Below, in pieces: positions 26,951-36,900 of a stretch of 64,000 bases of DNA. Source of the stretch: Oscillospiraceae bacterium (GTDB lineage Bacteria; Bacillota; Clostridia; Saccharofermentanales; Saccharofermentanaceae); contig CACZGS010000006.1 in the NCBI GenBank assembly GCA_902780785.1, forward strand, positions 159,630-223,629. Direction: 5' to 3'. The notes under the pieces were generated by a model that saw only the letters and a program-made list of their open reading frames with translations, did not search any database and was not told the DNA's origin. The position numbers and the translations under genes are program-made. Position 1 is the first letter of the stretch, and each line of letters starts with the position of its first letter.

Positions 26951-28858
26951 ATGGATAATAATTTCAAACCGTATATTCCTGCTGATAAAGTAACAACTGA
27001 AATGACACCGGCATCGGTCATACTCGGCATTGTGCTTGCCGTTGTCTTCGGTGCTGCAAATGCATACCTGGGCCTTAAGGTCGGACTTACGGTATCAGCA
27101 TCCATTCCTGCTGCCGTTATTTCGATGACTGTAATAAGGATCATCATGCGCAAGGATTCGATCCTTGAGAGCAATATGGTCCAGACAATAGGCTCTGCCG
27201 GTGAATCTCTTGCTGCAGGTTCGATCTTTACCATGCCTGCGCTCTTTATCTGGGCAAAAGAAGGTGTTATGGATAAGCCCGCGCTTATCACTATCACCAT
27301 AATCGCCCTGGTCGGTGGTCTTCTCGGTGTATTCTTCATGGTGCCTTTAAGAAGTGCACTTATCGTAAAAGAGCACGGAGTGCTCCCTTATCCTGAAGGC
27401 ACTGCATGTGCCGAAGTCCTTCTCGCAGGTGAGAAGGGCGGATCTTCTGCTAAGTCGGTATTCATCGGCATGGCAATCGGTGCTGTTATCAAGTTTGTAA
27501 CTGACGGGCTTTGTGCTGTCAGATCTGTTGTATCTTTCAAACTCTCGGCGCTTAAGACAGAGTTCTCTTCAGAGATCTATCCGGCGCTTATCTCTGTAGG
27601 ATATATCTGCGGTCCCAAGATCTCCGGATACATGTTCGCAGGCGGTATACTCGGCTGGTTCGTTCTTATCCCTGCTATAGTCACATTCGGTACAGATATC
27701 GTTATGTATCCTGCCACAGTATCAGTCGCCGAACTCTATGCTACAGGCGGCGCATCCGCCATCTGGGCAAGCTACATCAAATATATCGGTGCAGGCGCTG
27801 TTGCAGCTGCAGGCATCATAAGTCTCATCAAGACTTTCCCGACGATCGTAAAAGCTTTTACAAGCTCTGTTAAGGGCATCTCAAAGAGCAATGGAAATAA
27901 AGCTAAGACCGACCGTACCAACATGGACATCGACATGCGGTTTGTACTCATTTCCATCGCTGTTCTTATCCTTCTTATCTGGATCATTCCGGCAATCCCC
28001 GTAACGATAGTCGGTGCCATCCTTGTAGTAATCTTCGGCTTCTTCTTCAGTGCCGTAAGCTCAAGAATGGTAGGCCTTGTCGGAAGCTCCAACAACCCTG
28101 TATCGGGCATGACGATAGCTACTGTCCTTATCGCTACATTCTGCCTTAAGCTCACAGGCGATACAGGCGTTCACGGAATGCAGGGCGCCATCGCAATCGG
28201 CTCTATCATCTGCATCGCAGCATGCATGGCAGGTGATACTTCACAGGACTTAAAGACAGGTTATATCCTTGGTGCCACTCCCAAGAAGCAGCAGATCGGT
28301 GAGATCATGGGAACTATCGCTGCAGCGCTTGCAATTGGCGGCGTAATGGTGCTCCTCGATTCCGCATTCGGATTCGGTACCGACAAGCTCGCAGCTCCTC
28401 AGGCTACCATGATGAAGATGATCATCGAAGGTGTCATGGACGGCAATCTGCCCTGGACATTGATCTTCATCGGTGTATTCATTGCGATAGTAATTGAGCT
28501 CCTGGGCATATCTGCTCTTCCTGTTGCGATCGGTCTTTATCTTCCTCTCGAGCTTTCTGCTCCGATCATGCTCGGCGGTCTTATCAAGTTCATCGTTGAG
28601 AAGATCTACGGCAAGCAGAACGATGACTCCGGCAAAGGAATCCTCTTCTGCTCGGGCCTTATCGCAGGCGAAGGCATTCTCGGCATCGTACTTGCGATCC
28701 TTACGGTTGCAGGAGTTACGGATAAGATCAACATAAGTTCCTATCTTCCTACAGGAAACATAACTTCACTGATCGTCCTTGCAGCCATTGGTGCAGTCGT
28801 CTTCTTTATGGCAGGAGGCGGAAAGAAGATATCCGGGAAAAAGAAGAATGCGAAATAA
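26951..28858 (+). CDS. OPT family oligopeptide transporter
   Basis: 635 residues with many membrane segments along the whole length. The N-terminal EMTPASVILGIVLAVVFGAANAYLGLKVGLTVSASIPAAV block and the later VGLVGSSNNPVSGMTIATV and MAGDTSQDLKTGYILGATPKKQQ blocks are the OPT signatures of the bacterial peptide branch. It probably imports small peptides with protons. A GGAGG site lies six bases before the ATG. The last three codons overlap the start of a PqqD-like gene, which is a recurrent pairing with OPT transporters. Confidence 0.92.
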   Translation: MDNNFKPYIPADKVTTEMTPASVILGIVLAVVFGAANAYLGLKVGLTVSASIPAAVISMTVIRIIMRKDSILESNMVQTIGSAGESLAAGSIFTMPALFIWAKEGVMDKPALITITIIALVGGLLGVFFMVPLRSALIVKEHGVLPYPEGTACAEVLLAGEKGGSSAKSVFIGMAIGAVIKFVTDGLCAVRSVVSFKLSALKTEFSSEIYPALISVGYICGPKISGYMFAGGILGWFVLIPAIVTFGTDIVMYPATVSVAELYATGGASAIWASYIKYIGAGAVAAAGIISLIKTFPTIVKAFTSSVKGISKSNGNKAKTDRTNMDIDMRFVLISIAVLILLIWIIPAIPVTIVGAILVVIFGFFFSAVSSRMVGLVGSSNNPVSGMTIATVLIATFCLKLTGDTGVHGMQGAIAIGSIICIAACMAGDTSQDLKTGYILGATPKKQQIGEIMGTIAAALAIGGVMVLLDSAFGFGTDKLAAPQATMMKMIIEGVMDGNLPWTLIFIGVFIAIVIELLGISALPVAIGLYLPLELSAPIMLGGLIKFIVEKIYGKQNDDSGKGILFCSGLIAGEGILGIVLAILTVAGVTDKINISSYLPTGNITSLIVLAAIGAVVFFMAGGGKKISGKKKNAK

Positions 28859-29189
28859 GGAAAACTTTCTCGATTATGTTTTCGAGCGCCCGGAAGGCCT
28901 TGTCTTCAATTGTTCAGATGAAGGCGAAGTCACCGTTGATATGGAGAACAAGGGCTTTACGAACAAGATCGCGCAGAAGTTCTTTAAAAGACCTGAAGTG
29001 TCGCATATCAAGCTTGAGGGCATGGGCAGCTTTATCTTCCTTTGCGTAGACGGCAAGAGATCCGTCTATGACATAGGGCAGCTCGTTAAGGAAAAGTTTG
29101 GCGATGAAGCAGAGCCCTTATATGAGCGCCTCAGCGTATATATGAAAAAACTCGAAGAAGTGGGCTTTGTAAAGCGGGCAGGGGCATAA
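28848..29189 (+). CDS. PqqD-like protein
   Basis: 113 residues from the ATG at 28848, overlapping the OPT gene by 11 bases. The PqqD-type fold is recognisable in the C-terminal half: VDGKRSVYDIGQLVKEKFGDEAEPLYERLSVYMKKLEEVGFV, which is the winged-helix peptide-recognition element of RiPP enzymes. No radical SAM enzyme is nearby, so a free-standing PqqD domain next to a peptide transporter is likelier to bind or regulate a peptide than to mature one. The exact role is not known. Confidence 0.8.
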   Translation: MRNKENFLDYVFERPEGLVFNCSDEGEVTVDMENKGFTNKIAQKFFKRPEVSHIKLEGMGSFIFLCVDGKRSVYDIGQLVKEKFGDEAEPLYERLSVYMKKLEEVGFVKRAGA

Positions 29190-29347
29190 ACTGAGTAAGA
29201 CTGCCGGAGCACTGTAATTTTCGGGATCTAGAAAAGCCAAAAATGACATAAAGTGGCGTTTTTATATAATTTTTGCCCTCAAAACAGGGCCTGTATGACA
29301 GTGATGGTCCGTCCCATGTAATAGTCTTTTACTCCTTTGGATCATTC

Positions 29348-29400
29348 TTGACAGCGTTGGTTTATAAGAGTAAACTAAAATTGGTTTACGAGAATAAACC
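29348..29400 (+). promoter_or_regulatory. Promoter with tandem GGTTTA/TAAACC operators
   Basis: TTGACA (29348-29353), 17 bases, TAAACT (29371-29376). Two copies of a similar dyad, GGTTTATAAGAGTAAAC (29359-29375) and GGTTTACGAGAATAAACC (29383-29400), repeat every 24 bases over and just after the -10. This is a repressor-type arrangement ahead of the lipoprotein gene. The rest of 29190-29450 holds only a small GCCCT/AGGGC stem. Confidence 0.5.
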
Positions 29401-29450
29401 GGCGAAAAATAAGGCTTCTTATGGATGAGTTGCGGAGGTTAGTCAGGGAT

Positions 29451-30335
29451 ATGAATAATAAGAGGATTTTAAAGATCACGTCGGTCGTTTTAACTGCTGC
29501 AATGCTGACCTTCGCGGCAGCGTGCAGCCTTGATACCAAGCCTGAGGCAAGTGAACTTTCCACGGCATCAAGCGAATCTGATACGGTAACTGCAGTTAGC
29601 GAATCAGATACGATAACGGCAGCCAATGAGTCTGTTGATGCTTCAGTAGCTGACTATGTAGCAGTCACCAATATTCACACGTTTGAGAACGGCAAATGCA
29701 ATGATTGCGGAATGCTCTGGCCGGAATATTTTTATGAGTCGCTCGGAAAGCTTGATACGGACTCAGAGCCGGGTTCGTGGCATTCGGTCTATGGCCCTGA
29801 TTGTGATGCGATGCTTGATAAAGGCGATTATGTTCAGTTTTCATCGTACGATAAGGAAAGGGCATCGGCTTACTATCAGCATTTAGATGAGAAGTTCAAT
29901 TGCGAGAGCTGCCGTGCAGGTGTTGCAACGACCGGCGGAACAGTGAAGGGCGGTATCGAATTTGCATTTGAAGAGGGACAAAATCCGTTGGGAGACGGAA
30001 CCCTCACCTATAAGTTCATGTATAAGCTCAATATCGATGTTGCTCCGGGTGAATTCGATAAAGTATTTGAATCGAAGGAAGCCTTTGCGGGCAGCTGCAC
30101 ATTAATGCTCTGCGTTCTTGACGACGATGGTTCTTACAATGAAGTATGGTCTTTGAAAAGTGAGGAAACAATCAGAAAGATGTTTGATGAAGCGGGCTGC
30201 ACATACTACACCAGAGATCAGATCATCGACATGTTCTGGAGAGATCATGTGAAGATGCTTGAGAGCATCGATTACGGACTGGATGCCATGATGAACACAT
30301 CGCTTGCTGATAGCGGGATCAACTGGAAGAAATAA
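29451..30335 (+). CDS. Uncharacterised lipoprotein
   Basis: 294 residues from ATG 29451; a start at 29421 would add ten charged residues before the signal peptide. The signal ends in a lipobox-like AAACS. A Ser/Glu/Ala-rich linker with repeated ESDTxTA follows (about residues 25-60). The folded part contains the HTFENGKCNDCGMLWPEYF segment, with a Cys pair and a His that could bind metal or form a disulfide. I do not recognise a family. Tandem operator-like dyads upstream suggest regulated expression. Confidence 0.75.
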   Translation: MNNKRILKITSVVLTAAMLTFAAACSLDTKPEASELSTASSESDTVTAVSESDTITAANESVDASVADYVAVTNIHTFENGKCNDCGMLWPEYFYESLGKLDTDSEPGSWHSVYGPDCDAMLDKGDYVQFSSYDKERASAYYQHLDEKFNCESCRAGVATTGGTVKGGIEFAFEEGQNPLGDGTLTYKFMYKLNIDVAPGEFDKVFESKEAFAGSCTLMLCVLDDDGSYNEVWSLKSEETIRKMFDEAGCTYYTRDQIIDMFWRDHVKMLESIDYGLDAMMNTSLADSGINWKK

Positions 30336-30360
30336 AACCAAGGGGATAATGGAATAGTAA

Positions 30361-30396
30361 AAGAGGGTGTCCTTTGTGACACCCTCTGATCTTTTA
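30361..30396. terminator. Bidirectional terminator
   Basis: AGAGGGTGTC-CTTTGT-GACACCCTCT with a TTTT run on both sides; it separates the convergent lipoprotein and plsC-like genes. Confidence 0.8.
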
Positions 30397-31170
30397 CTTA
30401 GCTTCGAAATTTGTTTCCGGATCCCAGTAGAGGTCTTCGTGTTTGTGCATCCAGGCGGAAAGAGCTTCTGTCATCTTGTGAGCATCGTTGTCGAAGTCTT
30501 CACCGTGGAGAGGCTCGCCGACATAGATCCTGATCTTGCGGCGGTGGAAGCCGTTTAAAGGATGGGGCTTTTTAGAAGTTCTCGGCCAGATCTGATATGC
30601 GCCTGCGATGTAGACGGGAACCATGGGAACGCCAGCCTTGATAGCAAGGTAAGCTGCGCCGTCCTTCATCTCGGCGAGCTTGCCGGTGTGGGATCTTGTG
30701 CCTTCAGGGAAGACGAAGCAGATATTTCCTTTCTCGACTTCCTTCTTGGCTTTGATAAGTCCTCTAACGGGGTTGCCGTAACGGTCAACGGCGATGCCTC
30801 TGCCTACACGCATGATGAGGCGGCCGAGCTTGCCGTGGTTAGTCTCAAGGTCTGAAGCTGCGAGGCAGCACATCCACTTGAAGTGACCCCTGGGGAGATA
30901 GTCTATGATGAGAACGCCGTCAGGATAGCTCTGGTGGTTGGATGCTACGACATAAGGATTGTTCTTAGGGAAATTCTCGCGACCGATACACTTCATATCG
31001 CAGAGGATATGGGTAAGGAGAAGGAATCCGTCCTTGGCCAGTACATCCATGAAGCCTCTTTTGGTAGGGTACTTCTCGTCCAGGTGCTTATGATGGTCAG
31101 CTTTAGACATCTTAGGCTCTGAATCCTGAGCTGCCGTATCCTGTTTTATTACTTTTTCTTCTTCAGACAT
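30394..31170 (-). CDS. plsC: 1-acyl-sn-glycerol-3-phosphate acyltransferase
   Basis: 258 residues. The acyltransferase motifs are NHQSYPDGVL (HX4D), FPEGTRSHTGKL and VPVYIAGAYQIWP. It adds the second acyl chain to lysophosphatidic acid to form phosphatidate at the cytoplasmic face of the membrane. The N-terminal 35 residues are charged. A GGAG site precedes the ATG. It is divergent from the acyl-CoA synthetase gene at 31327 and shares a 156-base intergenic region with it, so both may be lipid genes under joint control. Confidence 0.9.
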   Translation of the reverse strand: MSEEEKVIKQDTAAQDSEPKMSKADHHKHLDEKYPTKRGFMDVLAKDGFLLLTHILCDMKCIGRENFPKNNPYVVASNHQSYPDGVLIIDYLPRGHFKWMCCLAASDLETNHGKLGRLIMRVGRGIAVDRYGNPVRGLIKAKKEVEKGNICFVFPEGTRSHTGKLAEMKDGAAYLAIKAGVPMVPVYIAGAYQIWPRTSKKPHPLNGFHRRKIRIYVGEPLHGEDFDNDAHKMTEALSAWMHKHEDLYWDPETNFEAK

Positions 31171-31326
31171 ATATACTCCTGAATGGTCTCTGTCTTAATT
31201 ACGCACCTATTATACTCAAAAAAGGTAATTTAGCGAATTATTGTAAAATATTTCCAAAGTATGTTATATTTTCAGTTGCGCTTGACTTTTAGCTTTAGCT
31301 AGGACAAAGCACATGGAGGTAATAGT

Positions 31327-33192
31327 ATGAATCCTGTTCAGGGCACACCTGTATATACAGCTGAGAAGTTCACGGACGTCAGGGATTTGGTTGTCCGTAC
31401 TTGCGACAAGTACTCTGAGCTTGATGCGTTCATTTTCAGACGTTCACCCAAGCTTTCTGAAGTTCACAGGAGCTTTTTCGAATACGGCAATGACATTAAG
31501 GGTCTTGCTACGTATATCCTCAACAGCAAATATGCCGGCGACAGACTTGCCGTAGTAGGCGAGAATGCGTACGAGTGGTTCGTATCCTATAACGCGATCC
31601 TTTCATCCGGCGCTGTCGGTGTCCCTTTGGACAGAATGCTTCCTGAAGAAGAACTCATCCAGCTTCTCGTAAGATCTAAATCAAAGCTCATCTTCTACCA
31701 TCACAAGCATCACAAGATGATGCTCTCGATCGCCCAGAAGATCAAATCAGGCGAACTCGACATCCCGCTCGATAAGTTTGTAATCTTCTATAAGGAAGGC
31801 CTCACAGGCAAGACACCTGATGACACATGGCCTGAAGATGACAAGCGTTTCGTTGATATCTACGACCTTATCAAGGACGGTAATTTCTTAAGGGAAGCGG
31901 GCGACACAAAGTTCGAAGATACGGAGATCGATGTGAATGAGGCAAAGATCATTCTCTTTACTTCAGGCACGACTTCGATGAGTAAGGGTGTCCTGCTCTC
32001 GCATACGAATATTATGAGCAATGTTTATTCGATATCCCAGACGCTTGATGTAAGAAGAGGAGACAGGGCTTTCTCGATCCTCCCTTTGCATCACACGTTT
32101 GAGAATACCTGCGATTTCTTTATCCTCGCATGCGGTGCGTGCATCTGCATGTGCGACGGCTTAAGATATATCGTTAAGAACATGGAGGAATGGAAGCCGA
32201 ATGTATGTATTTCCGTTCCTCTCCTTTTCGAAAATATCTACTCGAAGATCGAAGACGGTATCAAGGCATCCGGCAAGGAAAGGATCATTTCTGTTGCAAG
32301 ACCTGTTACGAGGTTCCTCAAGAAGTGCGGCCTTGATGTCAGACGCAATGTGTTCAAGGACATCCTGGATAAGCTCGGCGGGAATCTCCGCATGGTAGTT
32401 ATCGGCGGCGCCGGTATCGACAAGAGATACATCGACGCATTCACGGATTTCGGTCTCCAGTTCTATATGGGTTACGGCCTTACTGAGACCTCACCGGTTA
32501 TCTCGGTTACCAATGAAGTATGCAATGTCCACGGCTCTGTCGGTCGTCCTATGGCAGGCATTACTGTTGCAATAGATGCTGAGGGCAAGGGACCCAAGGC
32601 AGTAGGCGAGATCCTTACAAAGTCTGACTGTGTCATGCTCGGTTATTACGAGAATGAAGAGGCTACCAAGGAAGCGATAGATGCCGACGGCTGGTTCCAC
32701 ACAGGTGACATGGGCTTTATCGACAAGACAGGTTCGATCCATATTACGGGCCGTGTTAAGTCCATGATCGTTCTTACGAATGGTAAGAAGGCTTTCCCTG
32801 AAGAGATCGAGGCAGTCCTTACTGAGATCAAGGGTGTTGCAGAGGCATTCGTCTGGGGCAACCGCAATGAGCGTGACGCAATCGATATCTGCGCCAAGCT
32901 CCTTGTAAACCGTAAAGTCATCGGTGCTGAGTTAGGACTTCCTACAGAGGCTGAAGACAGCCAGATAGAGACATATTTGAGCGATAAGATGCATGAGGCA
33001 AACCACAAGATGCCTCAGTATAAGATCGTCCGCAATTATGTCTTCTCCGAAGAAGACATGATCAAGACAACGACTCTTAAGATAAAGCGTCCCAAGGAGC
33101 AGGAGCATATCGAATCCCGCCTTGCCGAGTTAGGTTACACGATGACTGCTGTAAACGGCAAGAACTTCGATAAGCTGATCAAGTCAAATTAA
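31327..33192 (+). CDS. AMP-dependent long-chain fatty acid-CoA synthetase
   Basis: 621 residues. The AMP-binding P-loop-like motif is LFTSGTTSMSKGV; YMGYGLTETSPV holds the A5 motif, WFHTGDMGFID the A7 motif, and TTLKIKRPKEQ the C-terminal catalytic Lys region. It activates a fatty acid or similar carboxylate with ATP, probably to acyl-CoA. GGAGG precedes the ATG. The length and the internal LPLHHTFE motif match the FadD15/long-chain branch. It lies divergently to plsC, which supports a role in lipid metabolism, possibly recycling of exogenous fatty acids. Confidence 0.88.
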   Translation: MNPVQGTPVYTAEKFTDVRDLVVRTCDKYSELDAFIFRRSPKLSEVHRSFFEYGNDIKGLATYILNSKYAGDRLAVVGENAYEWFVSYNAILSSGAVGVPLDRMLPEEELIQLLVRSKSKLIFYHHKHHKMMLSIAQKIKSGELDIPLDKFVIFYKEGLTGKTPDDTWPEDDKRFVDIYDLIKDGNFLREAGDTKFEDTEIDVNEAKIILFTSGTTSMSKGVLLSHTNIMSNVYSISQTLDVRRGDRAFSILPLHHTFENTCDFFILACGACICMCDGLRYIVKNMEEWKPNVCISVPLLFENIYSKIEDGIKASGKERIISVARPVTRFLKKCGLDVRRNVFKDILDKLGGNLRMVVIGGAGIDKRYIDAFTDFGLQFYMGYGLTETSPVISVTNEVCNVHGSVGRPMAGITVAIDAEGKGPKAVGEILTKSDCVMLGYYENEEATKEAIDADGWFHTGDMGFIDKTGSIHITGRVKSMIVLTNGKKAFPEEIEAVLTEIKGVAEAFVWGNRNERDAIDICAKLLVNRKVIGAELGLPTEAEDSQIETYLSDKMHEANHKMPQYKIVRNYVFSEEDMIKTTTLKIKRPKEQEHIESRLAELGYTMTAVNGKNFDKLIKSN

Positions 33193-33201
33193 AGGATCTC
33201 T

Positions 33202-33924
33202 ATGGCCTCTGTCCGTAAACTCGTTCTCGGGTCACGTGAAGTCACGGTCGAATTCGAACGCAAGAGAATCAGGAACATCAACGTCCGCGTAAGGCGCGAC
33301 GGGACTTTATACTGTTCGCTGCCTTATTACGCTTCGGTCAGTGAGGCAGAGGCATTCATTATCTCCAAGCAGGACTATCTTCTGAAGTCTCTGGATTCAG
33401 TGCTTCTGGATGAGAAGACCAAGAGTCTTTCGCGTCAGTATGTCGACGGCGAGGTGTTTTCTGTTCTCGGAAAGCCTTATGTTCTTAAGGTTTTGGAGAG
33501 CTCGAAAAGCACATGCCGCGCTGAAGACGGCATCATCACGCTTGAAGTTACTGACACTTCAAATTACCGCACCAGATACATGACTTACGAGAAGTGGAGA
33601 AGGCGCTGCATCAGGAGCGTTATCGTTGATCTTTGCAATGAGATGTATCCGCTGTTCGAACGCCGCGGCGTTGCTGCACCGAAGAAGATAACGCTTGGCG
33701 AATATAAGTCTTTCTGGGGCGAGTGCTTCGCAAAAAGGGGCGAACTGAAGTTCAGCTACAGGCTTTTCGAGAAGGACAGGGAACTCATAAGATATGTCGT
33801 TGTGCACGAGTTCGCACATTTTATCGAGCCCAATCACTCAAGCCGTTTCTGGGCCATAGTCGCAGAGATCGTTCCGGATTATAAAGAACTTCGAAAAAGG
33901 CTTAATTCAAACGCTTCAAAATAA
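33202..33924 (+). CDS. YgjP-like metallopeptidase domain protein
   Basis: 240 residues of the YgjP/DUF45 (M48-like) family. The zinc-binding HExxH motif is VVHEFAHFIEPNHSSRFW near the C-terminus, with the downstream His (NHSSRFW) typical of the family. The N-terminal part has strand-rich DUF45 character (RRDGTLYCSLPYYASVSEAEAFI). It probably acts as a cytoplasmic metalloprotease of unknown substrate; the family is often encoded near restriction or helicase genes. It starts nine bases after the synthetase stop and is followed 41 bases later by the large helicase gene. Confidence 0.88.
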   Translation: MASVRKLVLGSREVTVEFERKRIRNINVRVRRDGTLYCSLPYYASVSEAEAFIISKQDYLLKSLDSVLLDEKTKSLSRQYVDGEVFSVLGKPYVLKVLESSKSTCRAEDGIITLEVTDTSNYRTRYMTYEKWRRRCIRSVIVDLCNEMYPLFERRGVAAPKKITLGEYKSFWGECFAKRGELKFSYRLFEKDRELIRYVVVHEFAHFIEPNHSSRFWAIVAEIVPDYKELRKRLNSNASK

Positions 33925-33965
33925 TATATAATTAAATTTGATAACTGCATCCGGAGGAATCACTT

Positions 33966-36900
33966 ATGGGTGAACTCAATCTTGAACGAAGCAACGTCAA
34001 ATTCGATCTGTGGGAGCGCAAACTCCTTGACTTAAGTACCCGTAATTCACTTCTTAATCTGAGGATCAAAGGAACCAGCATTCCGCTGTTCGTTCCTGAC
34101 TGTGCGAAGATCGAAGATTATATTGCTCAGGAGAAGAACTTCTCGATCATCTCGAGAGGTGATGAGGAAGAGGATGAAGAGGAAGAAACTTCAGAAGAGA
34201 CTGAAGCTAAGGAAGTCCCTGATGCGATAAAGCCCGTTGAAGAAAATGCTGAAAATGCGGAGCCGACTCCCGTAGAGGCTTTGGCAGCTGAAGCTGAGAA
34301 GCCTGTAGAAGAAGCCGGGAAGCCGGAAGAAGAGGCAGAGAAGGCCGAAGAAAAGCCTGAAGAGCCTGCTGATAAGACGACTGAAGAAAAGCCTGTTCAG
34401 GAAGCCGATGCGGCAGTTGCTGCCAAGACTCCTGCGAAAAAGAAGAAGATCAAGAAGATCCCTGCAAAAGATTATGCTCTTGAGGATCTTCCCAAGATAG
34501 ATGAATTCCGTGAATACATTGAGAAGCAGTATGAGAAGGGCGTGCTCGTCTCATCGTTGACGAATGCAGTACTCGATAAGAATATCAAGACGCTTTACAG
34601 AGGTGCCAAGACTTCTATGGAAGAGAACGGCGCCAATACTTTGTTCCTGGCATGCGGATTCTTAAAATGGTACGAGAAGGACAGAAAGGAACCGTGCTAT
34701 GCGCCTATCCTCCTGATCCCTGTAGAACTCGTTAAGAAGTTCGGCATCAAGTATACGATGAGAAGAAGGGACGAGGACGTCCAGTTCAACGTTACTGTCT
34801 CAGAGAAATTGAGACAGGACTTCAAGATCGATTTCGATTCGTTCAGCAAGGAACTTCCCACAGATGAGAACGGCGTTGACGTTCCGAAGATCTTTGAGCA
34901 GATCAGGGAAGTCGTAAAGCCTCTTAAGACATGGGAAGTAGTTGAGTCATGCGTACTCGGCCTTTTCTCGTTCTCGCAGTTCGTTATGTGGAATGACATG
35001 CACAGCCACAGGGATGAGATCGCGCAGAACAAGATCGTTAAGAGCCTTATCAACGGACAGCTCGAATGGGATTATCAGGACATCTCTGCAAACGGCAAGG
35101 TTCCGGAAGAAGACGTATATCTTCCTATCGTTGCCGATGCTTCACAGCTTGCTGCGATCAAGCGTGCAGGCGAAGGTACAAGCTTTGTTCTCCACGGCCC
35201 TCCGGGAACAGGTAAATCACAGACTATCACATCCATAATCGCGAACTGTCTTGCAAATGGTAAGAAGGTTCTTTTCGCAGCCGAGAAAAAGGCTGCTCTG
35301 GATGTTGTTTACAAGCGTTTGGAGAAGATCGGCATCGCGCCTTTCTGCCTCGAGCTTCATTCGAACAAAGTGCGCAAAAGCTATGTTCTTGACCAGCTCA
35401 AGATAGCAAGTGAAGTAAGTCTTAAGGCTAAGGGTGACGGCGATTACAATAAGGCTTTGGAAGATATCGCCGCTAAGAGAAGAGAACTCGATAAGTACGT
35501 TGAAGAACTCCACATCAAGCGCGGCTGCGGAATGTCGCTTTATGAGCTCATCAATGTTTATGCAAGCAACCAGTCAGCTCCGGAGTGCGGTGCTTTTGAC
35601 GACGGTTTTGTTAATGAACTTACAGCTGACAGAGTTAAGGAAGTCGAGTCTTCTCTGGGTGAACTTGTTGCATCTTCAACACACCTTAACGGCAAGCTTC
35701 CATTCGTTAAGTCATCCGCTTATTCACAGGATGCTAAGAACAAACTTCCTGTCTTGGTCGATGCTTTTGTTAAGGCTTATGAGGAGTTCTCCGCAAGCGT
35801 TGATGCATTCGATAAGCTCCTTGCAGATAACAATTGCCGTATCCCGGGTGAACCCAAGACCATCGGCAGGATTGCAGGTCTCAGCTCATGCAGCGCATTG
35901 ATCGCAAAGATCAAGGGACTTAATCTTCCTAAAGGCATGATCTGCTGTGATGATACAGACAGCGCTTATCTTACTATGCGCGACACTATCGTAAGCTGTA
36001 AGGATGCGATCGCCAAGCGTGACGCGATCCTTACTGTATACCAGCCCGGTTTCCTTGATCTTGACGGCGCGGCGCTTCTTAGCGAGATCGTTACCGCAAA
36101 GGCTAAGAATGCACTTGTAAGAGGCATGGCCGAGAATGCGGTTTACAAGAAGGTCAAGGCATACGATATCAAGGGCAACCGTAAGGAAGTTCTGGAGCAG
36201 GATTTCAAGCTCCTTTCCGATTACAAGAATTCAGTACAGAACGCCATGAACTATATAACCCTTGCAAGAGGTTATTTTGGCGAACTCTATAATCCGGGCG
36301 CAGCTTTCCCGGGATTTGACATCGCATATTTCGAAGCTGCAAACGAGAATGCCCATGCTGTATTTGCTGAGTTTGCTCCTTTCGATCCTACAGGATCACT
36401 TCGAAAACTCATCGGCAACGGAGACGTTCTTGTTACCGATGCTGCAAATGCTTTCAATACGAAGTCCGGTGCATACAAGGCTTCCTACGATGAGCTCAAT
36501 GCAACATACGGTCTTGAGTATGGCGCATTTGAACCTGCTTCTGCATTGCTCGAGGCAAAGAAGCAGATGGCAGAGACATTGAAGGCTGACAGCGAATACT
36601 TAAGAGACAGAATGCAGTTCAATCTCATGGCTTCCAAGTGCGGCCAGTATAAGATATCCAATCTCGTTTCCGGTTACGGAACGGGAATGATCTCAGGTGA
36701 TGAGCTCACAGGCTCTTTCAGAAAGGGCTACAGCTCAATGCTCATCTCCATGATCATCGATAACTCTGAAGTATTGAGAACATTCTCCGGTCTTGTTTTC
36801 GAGCAGAAGATAAGCGAGCTTTCAAAGGTCAACGATGACTTCGAGAAGCTCACAAGACAGGAGATCTATCTGAAGATCGCAAGGAACCTTCCTGACCTGA

